This document shows, one piece after another, positions 8,308 to 17,154 of a stretch of 64,000 nt of DNA. Numbering within the stretch: the stretch's first letter is position 1; every line of letters starts with the position of its first letter. Both the position numbers and the translations under genes were made by a program. The DNA is from Actinobacillus genomosp. 1 (lineage in GTDB: Bacteria > Pseudomonadota > Gammaproteobacteria > Enterobacterales > Pasteurellaceae): contig NZ_CP103834.1 in NCBI RefSeq assembly GCF_029774175.1, positions 754,501-818,500 of the forward strand, given 5' to 3'. Under the pieces are notes generated by a model that ran no database searches, had not been told where the DNA came from, and saw only the letters and a program-made list of their open reading frames with translations.

Positions 8308-10443
8308 TTAGTACTGTTTTTGCCATTCCTCTTTATAAAACATCTGTTTGGTTTGTGTGCCTTGCAACATTTGATAATAATAGTCGTAAGTCAGCACGTT
8401 TTGCACATAACCTCTCGTTTCATAAAACGGAATTGAGGCGATAAATTCATCCATCGCCAGCGTACCGTTACTGCGAGCCAACCACTTCTCTACCCGACTT
8501 GCACCGGCATTATAAGCCGCTGCAATTAAAATACGGTTATTCGGATACTTCACATTTAACTCATTTAAGTGTGCCGTACCCAACATAATATTTCTAAGCG
8601 GATCAAACAAATCTTTATCGTTCTCAAACGGCAATCCGATATTTTTCGCTGTTAATGCCGCCGTACTCGGTAACATCTGCATTAGCCCCATTGCGTTAGC
8701 GTGTGACTTAGCTTGACTACTCCAAGCGCTTTCTTGACGAGCGATTGCCATTGCAAAAGTTTTAGCCACCCCATTTTCCGTAAGATTCAAATCAAACCAT
8801 TGCGTATAAGCATTCGGCAGGCGTAAATCAATATAATCCCATGCCTTTGCCTGAATCGTTGCTTCAACGGCTAAATCATACCAGTCTTGCTGTTTGGCAT
8901 ATTCGCTTAATCCAAGTTGTTCCTCAAATGATAATCCTTTCAACCATTCAACCAATAGCCCTTTAGCGGATTCGAAGCGATTAAGCGCACGCCATTCTTT
9001 TATACGCATAAATTGCGGGGTAAATTGTGCGATTTGCTCTGCCGTTAGCGGTTTTACTGCCGGTTGTTCAAACTGATAAACTTTAGCTAATTGTTGAGCG
9101 GCTAGCATCGGATAAAAACCACGTTCTTTTGCAAGGTCTGTAAATTGTTGTGCACGTTTTTGTGGATCTTTTTCAGTTTTTGCTAGCCAGTAACGCCATT
9201 CCGCTTTTTGTTTAGCCTCATCTGATAATAACGCAAGCCATACTTCCAGTTGCTCTTTTTTCCACAACGCCATACGTAGGCGACGCTCGGTCAGATTATC
9301 GGCTTTTAACGTTTGAATCTCATTATCACGCCAAAGTTGCCAGTCAGCCGACTGGTTATCAAAAAAGCGGCTGATAAACGCTGTTTTCCACTCTTGTAAC
9401 TCAGCCGCTGTGAGTTGCCATTTTTCCGCCCAAGTTTGATAAGGTGCAAAATTTGGAGACGGCATATCTTCGGCTAATGATTTCAACAACTTAGGAAAAG
9501 TAAGCATAACTAATGCTTTATTGTATTCGGTAAGCGGTTGATTTTCGATAAAATTTTGTAAATAGTTTACGTTATTCTGCAATTTACTTACTTCGCTAAG
9601 CCATAAAGCAAGTTCTGAATCTTGATTATTTAACCCCAAAATTTCCAAACCTTTGGGTGAATTTTGTTTAAATAATTCAACTGCTTTTAAGCGAATTTTA
9701 TCCGCTGTTTTACCACCCTGATCACGCCAATAAGCTTCAATATCGGCACAAGTTTGCGGTAATTCGGTCGTTTTTAGCCAAAATTTTTCAAACTGTCCGA
9801 GTAAATCAGTTATTACGCTATTTGCCGCTGTATCTACCGAGCTCTTGCTTTGTGTTGCTTGTTCGGCTTCAGGATTGATCTGCATTTGACTGGCAAATAA
9901 CTGATATTGCGCAGAAAACACTCGACACTGATTTTCATTGCCTTCCGGCGTCACTTTTTTGGCATATTCGAGCAATTCCGTCCACTTCGCCGCTTGATAC
10001 AATTGCTCAAACGGTAATTGGCTCAAGCGTTTTTGATAAATCGAATTCGGATATTTCTGAGTAAAAGCGGAGATCTCTTGTTCTGTAACTTGCTTCATTG
10101 CAAGCTTGGTTTTCAGTAGTTCCCATTCTGCTTCCATTTCCAATGGATAGCCGGCCAGCGCATTAATAAGTTTCCGACTTAAAGCGAATGCTTCCGGAGT
10201 CAGCTGCTTTTTCGCTTGTGCAGATTTTAAAATTGCTTCCAGCTGTTCAAAATAGGCTCTTTGTCTAACCAATTCTGCTGAGATTTGTTGTTCTGCCTGC
10301 CATTTATCCGTTAATTTCTTTTCTAATTCGGTTTGTAGCTGAGCAACTTCCGCTTCACTGTATAATTTTGTTTTTTGTTTTGCTTCCGCCCCTATATTTA
10401 TTGAAGCAGCAACTAATAAAGCTATAAATGTTTTTTTCCACAT
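8308..10443 (-). CDS. slt: Soluble lytic murein transglycosylase
   Basis: A 711-residue periplasmic enzyme that cleaves peptidoglycan between MurNAc and GlcNAc to give 1,6-anhydro ends. An amino-terminal signal peptide (MWKK followed by a hydrophobic run to about residue 21, GAEA) precedes the long helical superhelix domain of Slt70. The carboxyl SLT domain has ARQESAW with catalytic Glu571 and the following NAMGLMQMLPSTA motif, and AAYNAGASRV further on. Size is slightly larger than E. coli Slt (645). It is transcribed away from hpt, from which a terminator separates it. Confidence 0.96.
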   Translation of the reverse strand: MWKKTFIALLVAASINIGAEAKQKTKLYSEAEVAQLQTELEKKLTDKWQAEQQISAELVRQRAYFEQLEAILKSAQAKKQLTPEAFALSRKLINALAGYPLEMEAEWELLKTKLAMKQVTEQEISAFTQKYPNSIYQKRLSQLPFEQLYQAAKWTELLEYAKKVTPEGNENQCRVFSAQYQLFASQMQINPEAEQATQSKSSVDTAANSVITDLLGQFEKFWLKTTELPQTCADIEAYWRDQGGKTADKIRLKAVELFKQNSPKGLEILGLNNQDSELALWLSEVSKLQNNVNYLQNFIENQPLTEYNKALVMLTFPKLLKSLAEDMPSPNFAPYQTWAEKWQLTAAELQEWKTAFISRFFDNQSADWQLWRDNEIQTLKADNLTERRLRMALWKKEQLEVWLALLSDEAKQKAEWRYWLAKTEKDPQKRAQQFTDLAKERGFYPMLAAQQLAKVYQFEQPAVKPLTAEQIAQFTPQFMRIKEWRALNRFESAKGLLVEWLKGLSFEEQLGLSEYAKQQDWYDLAVEATIQAKAWDYIDLRLPNAYTQWFDLNLTENGVAKTFAMAIARQESAWSSQAKSHANAMGLMQMLPSTAALTAKNIGLPFENDKDLFDPLRNIMLGTAHLNELNVKYPNNRILIAAAYNAGASRVEKWLARSNGTLAMDEFIASIPFYETRGYVQNVLTYDYYYQMLQGTQTKQMFYKEEWQKQY

Positions 10444-10484
10444 GATCTTTTCTTCCTTTTTCTCCTTACTTGGGAAAGTTAGGC

Positions 10485-10517
10485 ATAAAAAACCGCTTGA
10501 AGTTTCCTACAAGCGGT
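10485..10517 (-). terminator. Terminator of hpt
   Basis: On the minus strand the stem ACCGCTTG/CAAGCGGT (10517-10510 with 10499-10492) is followed by TTTTTT. It lies just downstream of hpt and upstream of slt. Confidence 0.8.
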
Positions 10518-10540
10518 CTAATTCCGGCAACTGAACGTAA

Positions 10541-11077
10541 TTAATCCATGACAACTTTGCCGATAAAGTCAAGGTTACGATATTTTTGTGCATAATCGAT
10601 GCCGTAACCGACTACAAACTCATCAGGAATCGCAAAACCGACCCATTCAACCGGCACATCCACTTCACGACGGGAAGGTTTATCCAATAATGTACAAATT
10701 GCCACCGAACGAGGTTCACGTAAATTCAAAATATCACGCACCTTGCTTAACGTAAAACCAGTATCAATAATATCTTCAACGATTAATACGTCTTTACCGT
10801 GAATTTCACCATCAAGATCTTTTAAGATCTTCACATCACGACTCGATTCCGTGCCTGAACCATAGCTGGAAGCGGTAATAAAATCCACCTCAACCGGCAC
10901 ATCAATTAAACGTACTAAATCCGCCATAAACATAAATGAGCCACGTAGTAACCCTACTACGACCAAATTCTCGCAATGTGCGTGTGCATAGTGATGATTA
11001 ATTTCTTTAGCAAGTTCCATAATGCGAGATTGAACTTCTTCGCGAGAAATAAGGGTTTCAACGTGATGTTTTTTCAT
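10541..11077 (-). CDS. hpt: Hypoxanthine phosphoribosyltransferase
   Basis: The 178-residue purine-salvage enzyme converts hypoxanthine (and guanine) plus PRPP to IMP or GMP. The PRPP-binding signature VLIVEDIIDTGFT is at 97-109. The flexible loop SSYGSGTESS is around 70-79, and the PPi loop LLRGSF is near 43-48. Length equals E. coli Hpt. Monocistronic: its own terminator follows, and metB upstream ends in a separate hairpin. Confidence 0.97.
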   Translation of the reverse strand: MKKHHVETLISREEVQSRIMELAKEINHHYAHAHCENLVVVGLLRGSFMFMADLVRLIDVPVEVDFITASSYGSGTESSRDVKILKDLDGEIHGKDVLIVEDIIDTGFTLSKVRDILNLREPRSVAICTLLDKPSRREVDVPVEWVGFAIPDEFVVGYGIDYAQKYRNLDFIGKVVMD

Positions 11078-11146
11078 AATATTTAAGCTCTTTTAAGAAA
11101 AATAAAAAATGATGATAATAACAATCAATCTTAAAATCAAAATAAA

Positions 11147-11175
11147 TTTGGCATAACACCGAAATGTTATGCCAA
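11147..11175 (-). terminator. Terminator of metB
   Basis: An 11-bp stem TTTGGCATAAC/GTTATGCCAAA encloses an ACCGAAAT-side loop, with a T-rich stretch beyond on the minus strand. Confidence 0.75.
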
Positions 11176-11183
11176 AATTTTGT

Positions 11184-12320
11184 TTATTTTAATTGTTCGA
11201 ATGACTGACGGAGATCCGCTTTTAGATCTTCAACGTGTTCAAGACCGACTGAGAATCGCAATAAGTTATTGGTAATACCTCGTGCAATACGCTCCGCTTC
11301 CGGAATATCCATATGTGTTTGAGTGGACGGATAAGTGATAAAACTTTCCGTACCGCCTAAACTTTCCGCAAAGGTAATCAACTTAATCGCTTTTAAGAAT
11401 TTCGGTACCCACTCTTCTTTTTGTAAACGGAATGAAAGCATACCGCTCTTACCTGAATAAAGTACGCTCTCAATCTCCGGTTGCTCGCTTAAGAATCTCG
11501 CTAATTCCGTAGCATTCGATTGGTGGCGTTCCATACGCAAAGCAAGGGTTTTTAAGCCACGCACCGCAAGGTAAGAATCAAACGGCGAAAGCACCGCACC
11601 AGCACAGTTCTGGAAGTAGAATAAACGTTCCGAAAGATTTTGACCCGCTTCGTTTTTGGTTGCTTCCGAATCTTTTGCAACGATTAAACCGGCTAGCACA
11701 TCATTATGACCGGAAAGGTATTTCGTTGCGCTATGAATCACAATATCCGCACCGTGTTCGATCGGACGGAATAAAATCGGGGTTAAGAAGGTATTATCCA
11801 CAATTAACATTAAGTTATGTTTTTTGGCAATTTTAGAAATTGCATCCACATCACACTCTTCCATTAATGGATTTGACGGTGTTTCGACAAAAATCGCTTT
11901 GGTGTTTGGCGTGATTGCCGCTTCAATCGCATCTAAATCCGCAGTATTTACATAAACCGGTTTTACCGTATTGTGATGTTTGTGGCTGAAATCGAATAAA
12001 CGGTAAGAACCGCCATACACATCACTTGAAATAATCCATTCGTCCAGTGCTTTGAAAAGCGACATCACTAACTGAATTGCCGCCATACCCGATGCCATTG
12101 CAAAACCGGCATCACCGCCCTCTAAATCAGCAATACCTTGCTCTAACACGGCACGAGTCGGATTTTTTGTACGGGTATAATCCCAACCGGTCGATTCGCC
12201 TAAACCGTCACGGCCGTAAGCGGTTGATAAAATAATCGGTGTTGCTACCGCACCGGTGCGAGGATCAGTACGGTTACCTAATTGTACTAACGTGGTTTCA
12301 ATATTGGTGTATTTGGTCAT
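11184..12320 (-). CDS. metB: Cystathionine gamma-synthase (Cys/Met metabolism PLP enzyme)
   Basis: The 378-residue PLP enzyme joins an activated homoserine with cysteine to make cystathionine, in methionine synthesis. The PLP lysine lies in SATKY (Lys200), the substrate tyrosine in WDYTRTKNPT (47-56). The sequence is close to what I recall of H. influenzae HI0086. I place the start at the second ATG (12320). AGGA lies 6 nt before it but abuts the first ATG (12326), which would add Met-Lys. Cystathionine gamma-lyase is the main alternative, as the families are hard to separate by eye. A second related enzyme lies at 34037-35305. Confidence 0.88.
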   Translation of the reverse strand: MTKYTNIETTLVQLGNRTDPRTGAVATPIILSTAYGRDGLGESTGWDYTRTKNPTRAVLEQGIADLEGGDAGFAMASGMAAIQLVMSLFKALDEWIISSDVYGGSYRLFDFSHKHHNTVKPVYVNTADLDAIEAAITPNTKAIFVETPSNPLMEECDVDAISKIAKKHNLMLIVDNTFLTPILFRPIEHGADIVIHSATKYLSGHNDVLAGLIVAKDSEATKNEAGQNLSERLFYFQNCAGAVLSPFDSYLAVRGLKTLALRMERHQSNATELARFLSEQPEIESVLYSGKSGMLSFRLQKEEWVPKFLKAIKLITFAESLGGTESFITYPSTQTHMDIPEAERIARGITNNLLRFSVGLEHVEDLKADLRQSFEQLK

Positions 12321-12434
12321 CTTCATTCCTTTTATACTTTATTAGGACGCACTAGCAGTACGCCCTTAAATTCAATTATCTCAATTGTACCAGTAGAAAC
12401 ACTCTAAATGTGTTCTTTCTTATATTTCAATTAG

Positions 12435-13244
12435 TTATAAGTTATTCAAATCCAATACATCCGTCATATCGAATAAACCGTTTTGTTTGTTTTCCAACCA
12501 TTTTGCCGCACGTACCGCACCGTTAGCAAACGTCATTCGACTTGAGGCTTTGTGGGCAATCTCCACACGTTCCCCCTCATCGGCAAACCATACCGAGTGT
12601 TCGCCGACCACATCACCGGCACGAATAGTGGCAAAGCCGATTTCATCACGTTTACGTTCACCGGTAATACCTTCTCGAGCAAACACACCGTGCGTTTTTA
12701 AATCACGCCCAAGAGTTTTTGCTATATGTTCACCCATTGATAGTGCTGTACCGGACGGTGCGTCCACTTTATGACGGTGGTGAGCTTCAATCACTTCGAT
12801 ATCGCAATAATCGCCCATCACTTTCGCCGCTTTTTCTAATAATTTGAATACAAGGTTCACACCAACGCTATAGTTTGAAGCAAACACAATCGAAATTTGC
12901 TCTGCCGCCGTTTGAATCGCTTGTTTGCCTGCATCATCAAAACCGGTTGTGCCAATCACCATTTTTTTGCCGTTCGCCACACAAAATTTAATATGTTCGA
13001 GCGTACCTTCTGGACGGGTAAAATCAATTAATACGTCAAAATTGGTATTTTGGCTTAACTCATCGCTGATTTTTACCCCTGTTGCACCAATGCCCGCCAC
13101 TTCACCGGCATCCGCACCGACTAAACTTGAACCTTTACGTTCAAATGCTGCTCCTAACTCCACGCCTTCCGCATTGTGTACCGCAGTAATCAGATTACGT
13201 CCCATTCGACCGCCGGCACCGACGATTCCGATTTTTAATGTCAT
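12435..13244 (-). CDS. dapB: 4-hydroxy-tetrahydrodipicolinate reductase
   Basis: A 269-residue NAD(P)H enzyme of the diaminopimelate/lysine pathway. The Rossmann motif GAGGRMGRN is at 9-17. The catalytic and substrate-binding segment HHRHKVDAPSGTA is at 155-167, with the family's His and Lys. Length matches E. coli DapB (273). The gene is monocistronic between rlmM (terminated by a USS-pair hairpin) and metB. Together with lysC elsewhere in the window it feeds cell-wall DAP synthesis. Confidence 0.97.
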   Translation of the reverse strand: MTLKIGIVGAGGRMGRNLITAVHNAEGVELGAAFERKGSSLVGADAGEVAGIGATGVKISDELSQNTNFDVLIDFTRPEGTLEHIKFCVANGKKMVIGTTGFDDAGKQAIQTAAEQISIVFASNYSVGVNLVFKLLEKAAKVMGDYCDIEVIEAHHRHKVDAPSGTALSMGEHIAKTLGRDLKTHGVFAREGITGERKRDEIGFATIRAGDVVGEHSVWFADEGERVEIAHKASSRMTFANGAVRAAKWLENKQNGLFDMTDVLDLNNL

Positions 13245-13281
13245 TGTGTCTTCCTCTATAATGTCTTGTTCTTATTAAAAT

Positions 13282-13335
13282 AAGCGGTCTGATTTTGCCA
13301 TAAATTTGCAAAATATTGTGAAAATTTTACCGCTT
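13282..13335 (-). terminator. USS-pair terminator after rlmM
   Basis: AAGCGGT (13282-13288) and ACCGCTT (13329-13335) form the base of a long AT-rich hairpin in the rlmM-dapB gap. Confidence 0.55.
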
Positions 13336-13353
13336 ATTTATGTTGGATTTTGC

Positions 13354-14445
13354 TTATTGCGGTTTACGTCCCATTACCGCAATATGTACGGTAATTTCTT
13401 CTCTATCGTGATAAAGATGTTTCGCTTGAATTTTAAACCAAAAACCTTGTTTTTCGAGTTCTTCTTCAAGATAAGCTAAACATAGCTGCACTTCTTGATA
13501 ACGTTTCTTCATCGGTAATTTTAAGTTGAAAATCGTTTCTCGACACCAACCGTTAATCAACCATTTACCGATTAATTTACTGATCCGCATTGGCTGTTCC
13601 ACCATATCGCACACTAGCCAATCAATGGTTTTACGTTTAGGCGGTTGGAATTTAAAACCGTCTTCAGGACAATGCTCAATACGTCCGGTTTCGTGCAAAC
13701 TTGCTGCCATTTTGCCGTGATCCACCGCATACACGAATACGCCGCGTTTAACCAGTTGATAAGTCCAACCGCCCGGGCAAGCCCCTAAATCCACGCCGGT
13801 CATTTCATCGGTAAAGCGTTTTTTCTCTTCCGCTTCCGGAATAAAAGTAAGGATCGCTTCTTCTAATTTTAAAGTCGAGCGACTTGGGGCTTCCGCAGGG
13901 AATTTCAAACGAGGAATTCCCATAAAAAACGGCGATTTATTATCGTTATAGGCATAACCGACATAACAACAGCCCGGGCGCACAAATAAAATATGTAAAC
14001 TAATACTACCTTTTGCTTTTTCTGATTTACCTAACCAGCCTTGCTTTTTCAAGCTATTACGTAGCGGCACGGTAAATTTACGACAAAAGGTCAGTAATTC
14101 TTTTGCTTCGTTGGTATCCGGCGTTTCAACAAAAATATCCGAACTGTGGCGAGGATTTAACGCTTGGTATTGGGCTAAAATCGGTGAAATACGATCTTCA
14201 ACAGGCAGATTTTGTAACATATTACCGACCACAATCATTTGACGGGCAAAAATCAATTGTTCAAATTTTAATTCTCTTGCTAAGCGATCCGCATCGCCGG
14301 CTTGATAACACTCAAAAATGATATAACCACTATTTTCTTTTAAATTCACAAAGCCAAATACACCAAGTTGTGCCGCTTTGTCGGTAATCTCACCTGCAGT
14401 CTCTTTTTCAAAGCCCGCTCGACAATATAATGCTAGTTTATTCAT
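13354..14445 (-). CDS. rlmM: 23S rRNA 2'-O-ribose methyltransferase RlmM
   Basis: A 363-residue SAM-dependent enzyme that methylates the ribose of C2498 of 23S rRNA. The amino half is a THUMP-like RNA-binding region. The methyltransferase domain opens with VDLGACPGGWTY at 218-229 (motif I, with the CPGGW signature), and DWLVCDM follows further on. Length is close to E. coli RlmM (366). It is a single gene, with a leaderless-looking AT-rich upstream region shared with the divergent small-peptide locus. Confidence 0.95.
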   Translation of the reverse strand: MNKLALYCRAGFEKETAGEITDKAAQLGVFGFVNLKENSGYIIFECYQAGDADRLARELKFEQLIFARQMIVVGNMLQNLPVEDRISPILAQYQALNPRHSSDIFVETPDTNEAKELLTFCRKFTVPLRNSLKKQGWLGKSEKAKGSISLHILFVRPGCCYVGYAYNDNKSPFFMGIPRLKFPAEAPSRSTLKLEEAILTFIPEAEEKKRFTDEMTGVDLGACPGGWTYQLVKRGVFVYAVDHGKMAASLHETGRIEHCPEDGFKFQPPKRKTIDWLVCDMVEQPMRISKLIGKWLINGWCRETIFNLKLPMKKRYQEVQLCLAYLEEELEKQGFWFKIQAKHLYHDREEITVHIAVMGRKPQ

Positions 14446-14517
14446 AGGTTTTCTAATTAGTGAAAAATGTAATTAGTATAGCGTTTTACACACTATTTTG
14501 ATAGGAAAAACAAGTAA

Positions 14518-14545
14518 TTGATTAAAAACACAATATGGATATAAT
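14518..14545 (+). promoter_or_regulatory. Sigma-70-like promoter before the small peptide
   Basis: TTGATT (14518-14523), a 16-nt spacer and a perfect TATAAT (14540-14545). The predicted transcript starts near 14552 and has a structured leader of about 120 nt before the 36-codon ORF. Confidence 0.6.
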
Positions 14546-14596
14546 AACAGGTGTTGTTTTTGCAGTGATGTGAAAACAATAGGTGGCAGGGAGAAT

Positions 14597-14627
14597 GCAA
14601 AAATCCCTGCGGCAACAGGGATTTTGC
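14597..14627. other. Perfect hairpin in the small-peptide leader
   Basis: A 10-bp stem AAAATCCCTG/CAGGGATTTT (14600-14609 with 14616-14625) closes a CGGCAA loop. An outer GCAGG/CCTGC pairing (14586-14590 with 14634-14638) can extend it. Read on the minus strand it resembles an intrinsic terminator ending in five U. Confidence 0.7.
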
Positions 14628-14730
14628 GTTTGACCTGCTTTTGATTAACTCATTAGACAGGAACTATAAAATGCAATTTAAATTAACCTGTAACGAAGGT
14701 AAATTGCAATTGTCAATCAAAATTGATGTC
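14597..14730 (-). ncRNA. Candidate antisense RNA to the small-peptide mRNA
   Basis: On the minus strand TTGACT (14766-14761), an 18-nt spacer and TAGAAT (14742-14737) form a plausible promoter inside the small ORF. A transcript starting near 14730 would cover the peptide's start codon and ribosome site and could end at the 14597-14627 hairpin, giving about 135 nt. This is prediction from sequence only. Confidence 0.4.
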
Positions 14731-14781
14731 GGAATCATTCTAGCGTTGATTGCGTTGGCAAGTCAATACCTGACACCATAA
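14671..14781 (+). CDS. Small hydrophobic peptide (36 aa), possible type I toxin
   Basis: A 36-codon ORF begins MQFKLTCNEGK and ends in a hydrophobic stretch (about residues 20-31, GIILALIALA) that could span a membrane. AGGA lies about 9 nt before the ATG. It has a good upstream promoter, a structured leader, a candidate antisense promoter within the ORF and a terminator 20 nt downstream. Small membrane peptide plus overlapping antisense RNA is the layout of type I toxin-antitoxin loci, but I do not recognise the sequence. A small regulatory membrane peptide is the alternative. Confidence 0.5.
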   Translation: MQFKLTCNEGKLQLSIKIDVGIILALIALASQYLTP

Positions 14782-14799
14782 AACAAAAAACAATGTTTT

Positions 14800-14831
14800 C
14801 CGCCTATTCTAACCGATTAGGCGGTTTTTTT
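14800..14831 (+). terminator. Terminator after the small peptide
   Basis: Stem CCGCCTA/TAGGCGG (14800-14806 with 14818-14824) followed by a run of seven or more T. The 3' stem arm overlaps the end of the convergent DUF423 gene. Confidence 0.8.
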
Positions 14832-15221
14832 AGCACGTAAACTTACAAAAATTAACGCTGCCCAACCAATCATAAAAAATACGCCGCCAAGCGGTGTACT
14901 CCATACAAATAATCGTTGTCCGAATAGGGCTAAAGCATACAAGCTGCCGCTAAATAACAAAATACCTAATATCCAACTACCGCCGATAATGTTTAAGGCT
15001 TTTGCTCTGCAAGCGGGCGGATTTTGTGCAGAATTGACCAATTGGAAAAAACCTAAAGCCAGTAAAGCTAAGGTGTGAAACATTTGGTACTGAATACCGG
15101 TATCAATCCAACTTAACGCTTTGGCATCTAATGTTTTTGCCAAGCCGTGCGAAGCGAAAGCACCAAAAGCAATACAAAACAAACCACTGATTGCCGAAAA
15201 TAAGATAAATTTATTTTTCAT
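14817..15221 (-). CDS. DUF423 inner-membrane protein (YgdD type)
   Basis: A small integral membrane protein of about 134 residues with four hydrophobic segments. It has the DUF423 pattern FGAFASHGL near the start and YQMFHTLALLALG around residue 46-58. The function is unknown; the E. coli relative is YgdD, which also neighbours rlmM (ygdE). I prefer the second ATG (15221), 5 nt after AAGGAG; the first ATG is only 2 nt away. The gene's 3' end overlaps a terminator stem of the convergent small-peptide transcript. Confidence 0.88.
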   Translation of the reverse strand: MKNKFILFSAISGLFCIAFGAFASHGLAKTLDAKALSWIDTGIQYQMFHTLALLALGFFQLVNSAQNPPACRAKALNIIGGSWILGILLFSGSLYALALFGQRLFVWSTPLGGVFFMIGWAALIFVSLRAKKTA

Positions 15222-15324
15222 CATTTCTCCTTAAAAAAATAATACTCAATATAGCATAAAATTTATTACACATTTAGCCATCTTTTGTTATGATTTTGTT
15301 AATTTTATACCAAGGAGGCTTAGT

Positions 15325-17016
15325 ATGTCTGCACATTTACTTATTCCACAACTTACCGAAATCGTTGGTTCTCAACACATCATTACCGATACGGCTAAAA
15401 GTGAAGCCTATCGTAGCGGCTATCGTTTCGGCACGGGTAACGCACTTGCCGTAGTACGTCCAGCAACGTTATTAGAATATTGGCGAGTATTAAAAGCCTG
15501 TGTACGTCACGATGTAATCGTGATTAACCAAGCTGCCAATACCGGTTTAACCGGCGGTTCAACGCCGAACGGCAATGATTACGACCGTGAGATCGTCATT
15601 ATCAATACCATGAGAATGGACGGCATTCAATTGATCAATGATGCAGAACAAGTAGTATGCCTACCGGGTTCAACCTTAAATGATTTAGAGATTAAACTGA
15701 AACCGCACGGACGTGAACCTCATTCCGTTATCGGATCGTCTTGTATCGGTGCTTCGGTTATTGGTGGCGTTTGTAATAACTCCGGCGGTGCTTTAGTACA
15801 ACGTGGTCCAGCTTATACCGAAATGGCTTTATTTGCTCAATTGAATGAGCAAGGCGAACTTGAACTTAAAAATCATTTGGGTATTGATTTAGGCGAAACC
15901 CCGGAAGAAATTTTAGAAAATCTACAAAATCATCGTTATCAACGCAAAGATATTAAACTCAATTGCGGCAAAGGGCATGATCATACTTATTGTGATCACG
16001 TGCGTAAAATTGATGAAGACTCTCCCGCTCGTTTTAATGCCGACCCGAATCGCCACTATGAAGCCTCCGGTAGTGCCGGTAAATTAGCCGTGTTTGCCGT
16101 TCGTTTAGATACATTCCCATTAGAAAAACAGACCGCTGTGTTCTATATCGGTACAAACCACACCGCTACTCTAAACGATTTACGTCGCCATATGCTTGCT
16201 AACTTTAAGCAATTACCGATTTCCGGCGAATATATTCATCGTGATGCGTTCGATATTGCCGCTCGCTACGGTAAAGACACCTTCTGGGTCATTAAAAAAT
16301 TCGGTACGCACTGGTTACCGAAATTATTTGCTTTAAAAGCTAATGCCGACCGTATCGCTAAAAAATTCTCATTTTTACCTCACCATTTAAGCGATAAATT
16401 TATGCAGGCGTTATCCAAACGTTTACCGGAACATTTACCGCAAAGTTTATGGCAATATCGTGAAAAATATGAGCATCATTTAATTCTGAAAATGGGCGGA
16501 ACCGGTGTTGCCGAAGCTCGTGAATATTTAAAACAATATTTTTCTGAGAGTGAGAAAGGCGGTTATTTCGAATGTAATGCAGTAGAAACACAAGCGGCAA
16601 TGCTACACCGTTTCGCGGTAGCTTCCGCTGCAATTCGTTACCGTGCAACGCACGAAAATGAGGTGGAAGACATTGTTGCGTTAGATATTGCATTACGTCG
16701 CAATGATCAAGATTGGTTTGAGGTCTTACCGCCTGAAATCGATCAAAAAATCCTACATAAACTCTATTATGGACATTTTATGTGCCACGTATTCCATCAG
16801 GATTATATTGTGAAAAAAGGTGTGGATTGCGTCGCATTAGAACACGAAATGTTAGCCTTATTGGATAAACGAGGAGCGCAATATCCGGCAGAACATAACG
16901 TCGGGCATTTATATGAAGCGAAACCGACGTTACGTAAATTCTATAAAGTCTTAGACCCAACTAACAGCTTTAATGTCGGTATCGGGCAAACTTCTAAGAA
17001 AAAATACTGGAAATAG
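15325..17016 (+). CDS. dld: Quinone-dependent D-lactate dehydrogenase
   Basis: A 563-residue FAD-dependent peripheral membrane enzyme that oxidises D-lactate to pyruvate and passes electrons to quinone. The FAD-binding region includes NTGLTGGS (72-79) and a GSSCIGASVIGG segment around 146-157. The carboxyl membrane-binding and cap domains follow, including HNVGHLYEAKP near the end. Length is close to E. coli Dld (571). A strong AAGGAGG precedes the ATG. The gene is monocistronic. Confidence 0.96.
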   Translation: MSAHLLIPQLTEIVGSQHIITDTAKSEAYRSGYRFGTGNALAVVRPATLLEYWRVLKACVRHDVIVINQAANTGLTGGSTPNGNDYDREIVIINTMRMDGIQLINDAEQVVCLPGSTLNDLEIKLKPHGREPHSVIGSSCIGASVIGGVCNNSGGALVQRGPAYTEMALFAQLNEQGELELKNHLGIDLGETPEEILENLQNHRYQRKDIKLNCGKGHDHTYCDHVRKIDEDSPARFNADPNRHYEASGSAGKLAVFAVRLDTFPLEKQTAVFYIGTNHTATLNDLRRHMLANFKQLPISGEYIHRDAFDIAARYGKDTFWVIKKFGTHWLPKLFALKANADRIAKKFSFLPHHLSDKFMQALSKRLPEHLPQSLWQYREKYEHHLILKMGGTGVAEAREYLKQYFSESEKGGYFECNAVETQAAMLHRFAVASAAIRYRATHENEVEDIVALDIALRRNDQDWFEVLPPEIDQKILHKLYYGHFMCHVFHQDYIVKKGVDCVALEHEMLALLDKRGAQYPAEHNVGHLYEAKPTLRKFYKVLDPTNSFNVGIGQTSKKKYWK

Positions 17017-17023
17017 CACGCTT

Positions 17024-17079
17024 CAAGCGGTCTATTTTTGCTTTTTCTTTACAAGAAAATTTGAAAAAATAACCGCTTG
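17024..17079 (+). terminator. USS-pair terminator after dld
   Basis: CAAGCGGT (17024-17031) and ACCGCTTG (17072-17079) close an AT-rich hairpin 8 nt after the dld stop. Confidence 0.6.
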
Positions 17080-17104
17080 TCATTCAGTTAAAACATAAAG
17101 AAAA

Positions 17105-17132
17105 ACGCACTAAAGATTTAACTTTAGTGCGT
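17105..17132. terminator. Bidirectional terminator between dld and torZ
   Basis: A perfect 11-bp stem ACGCACTAAAG/CTTTAGTGCGT with ATTTAA loop is followed by TTTT on the plus strand and by TTTT on the minus strand, so it can serve both convergent genes. Confidence 0.85.
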
Positions 17133-17154
17133 TTTATTTACTTACTATATAACG

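Noticed and set aside
12487..13278. Two plus-strand ORFs (12487-12774 and 12925-13278) opposite dapB
   Set aside because: Shadows of dapB in the opposite frame; no start signals and low-complexity composition.
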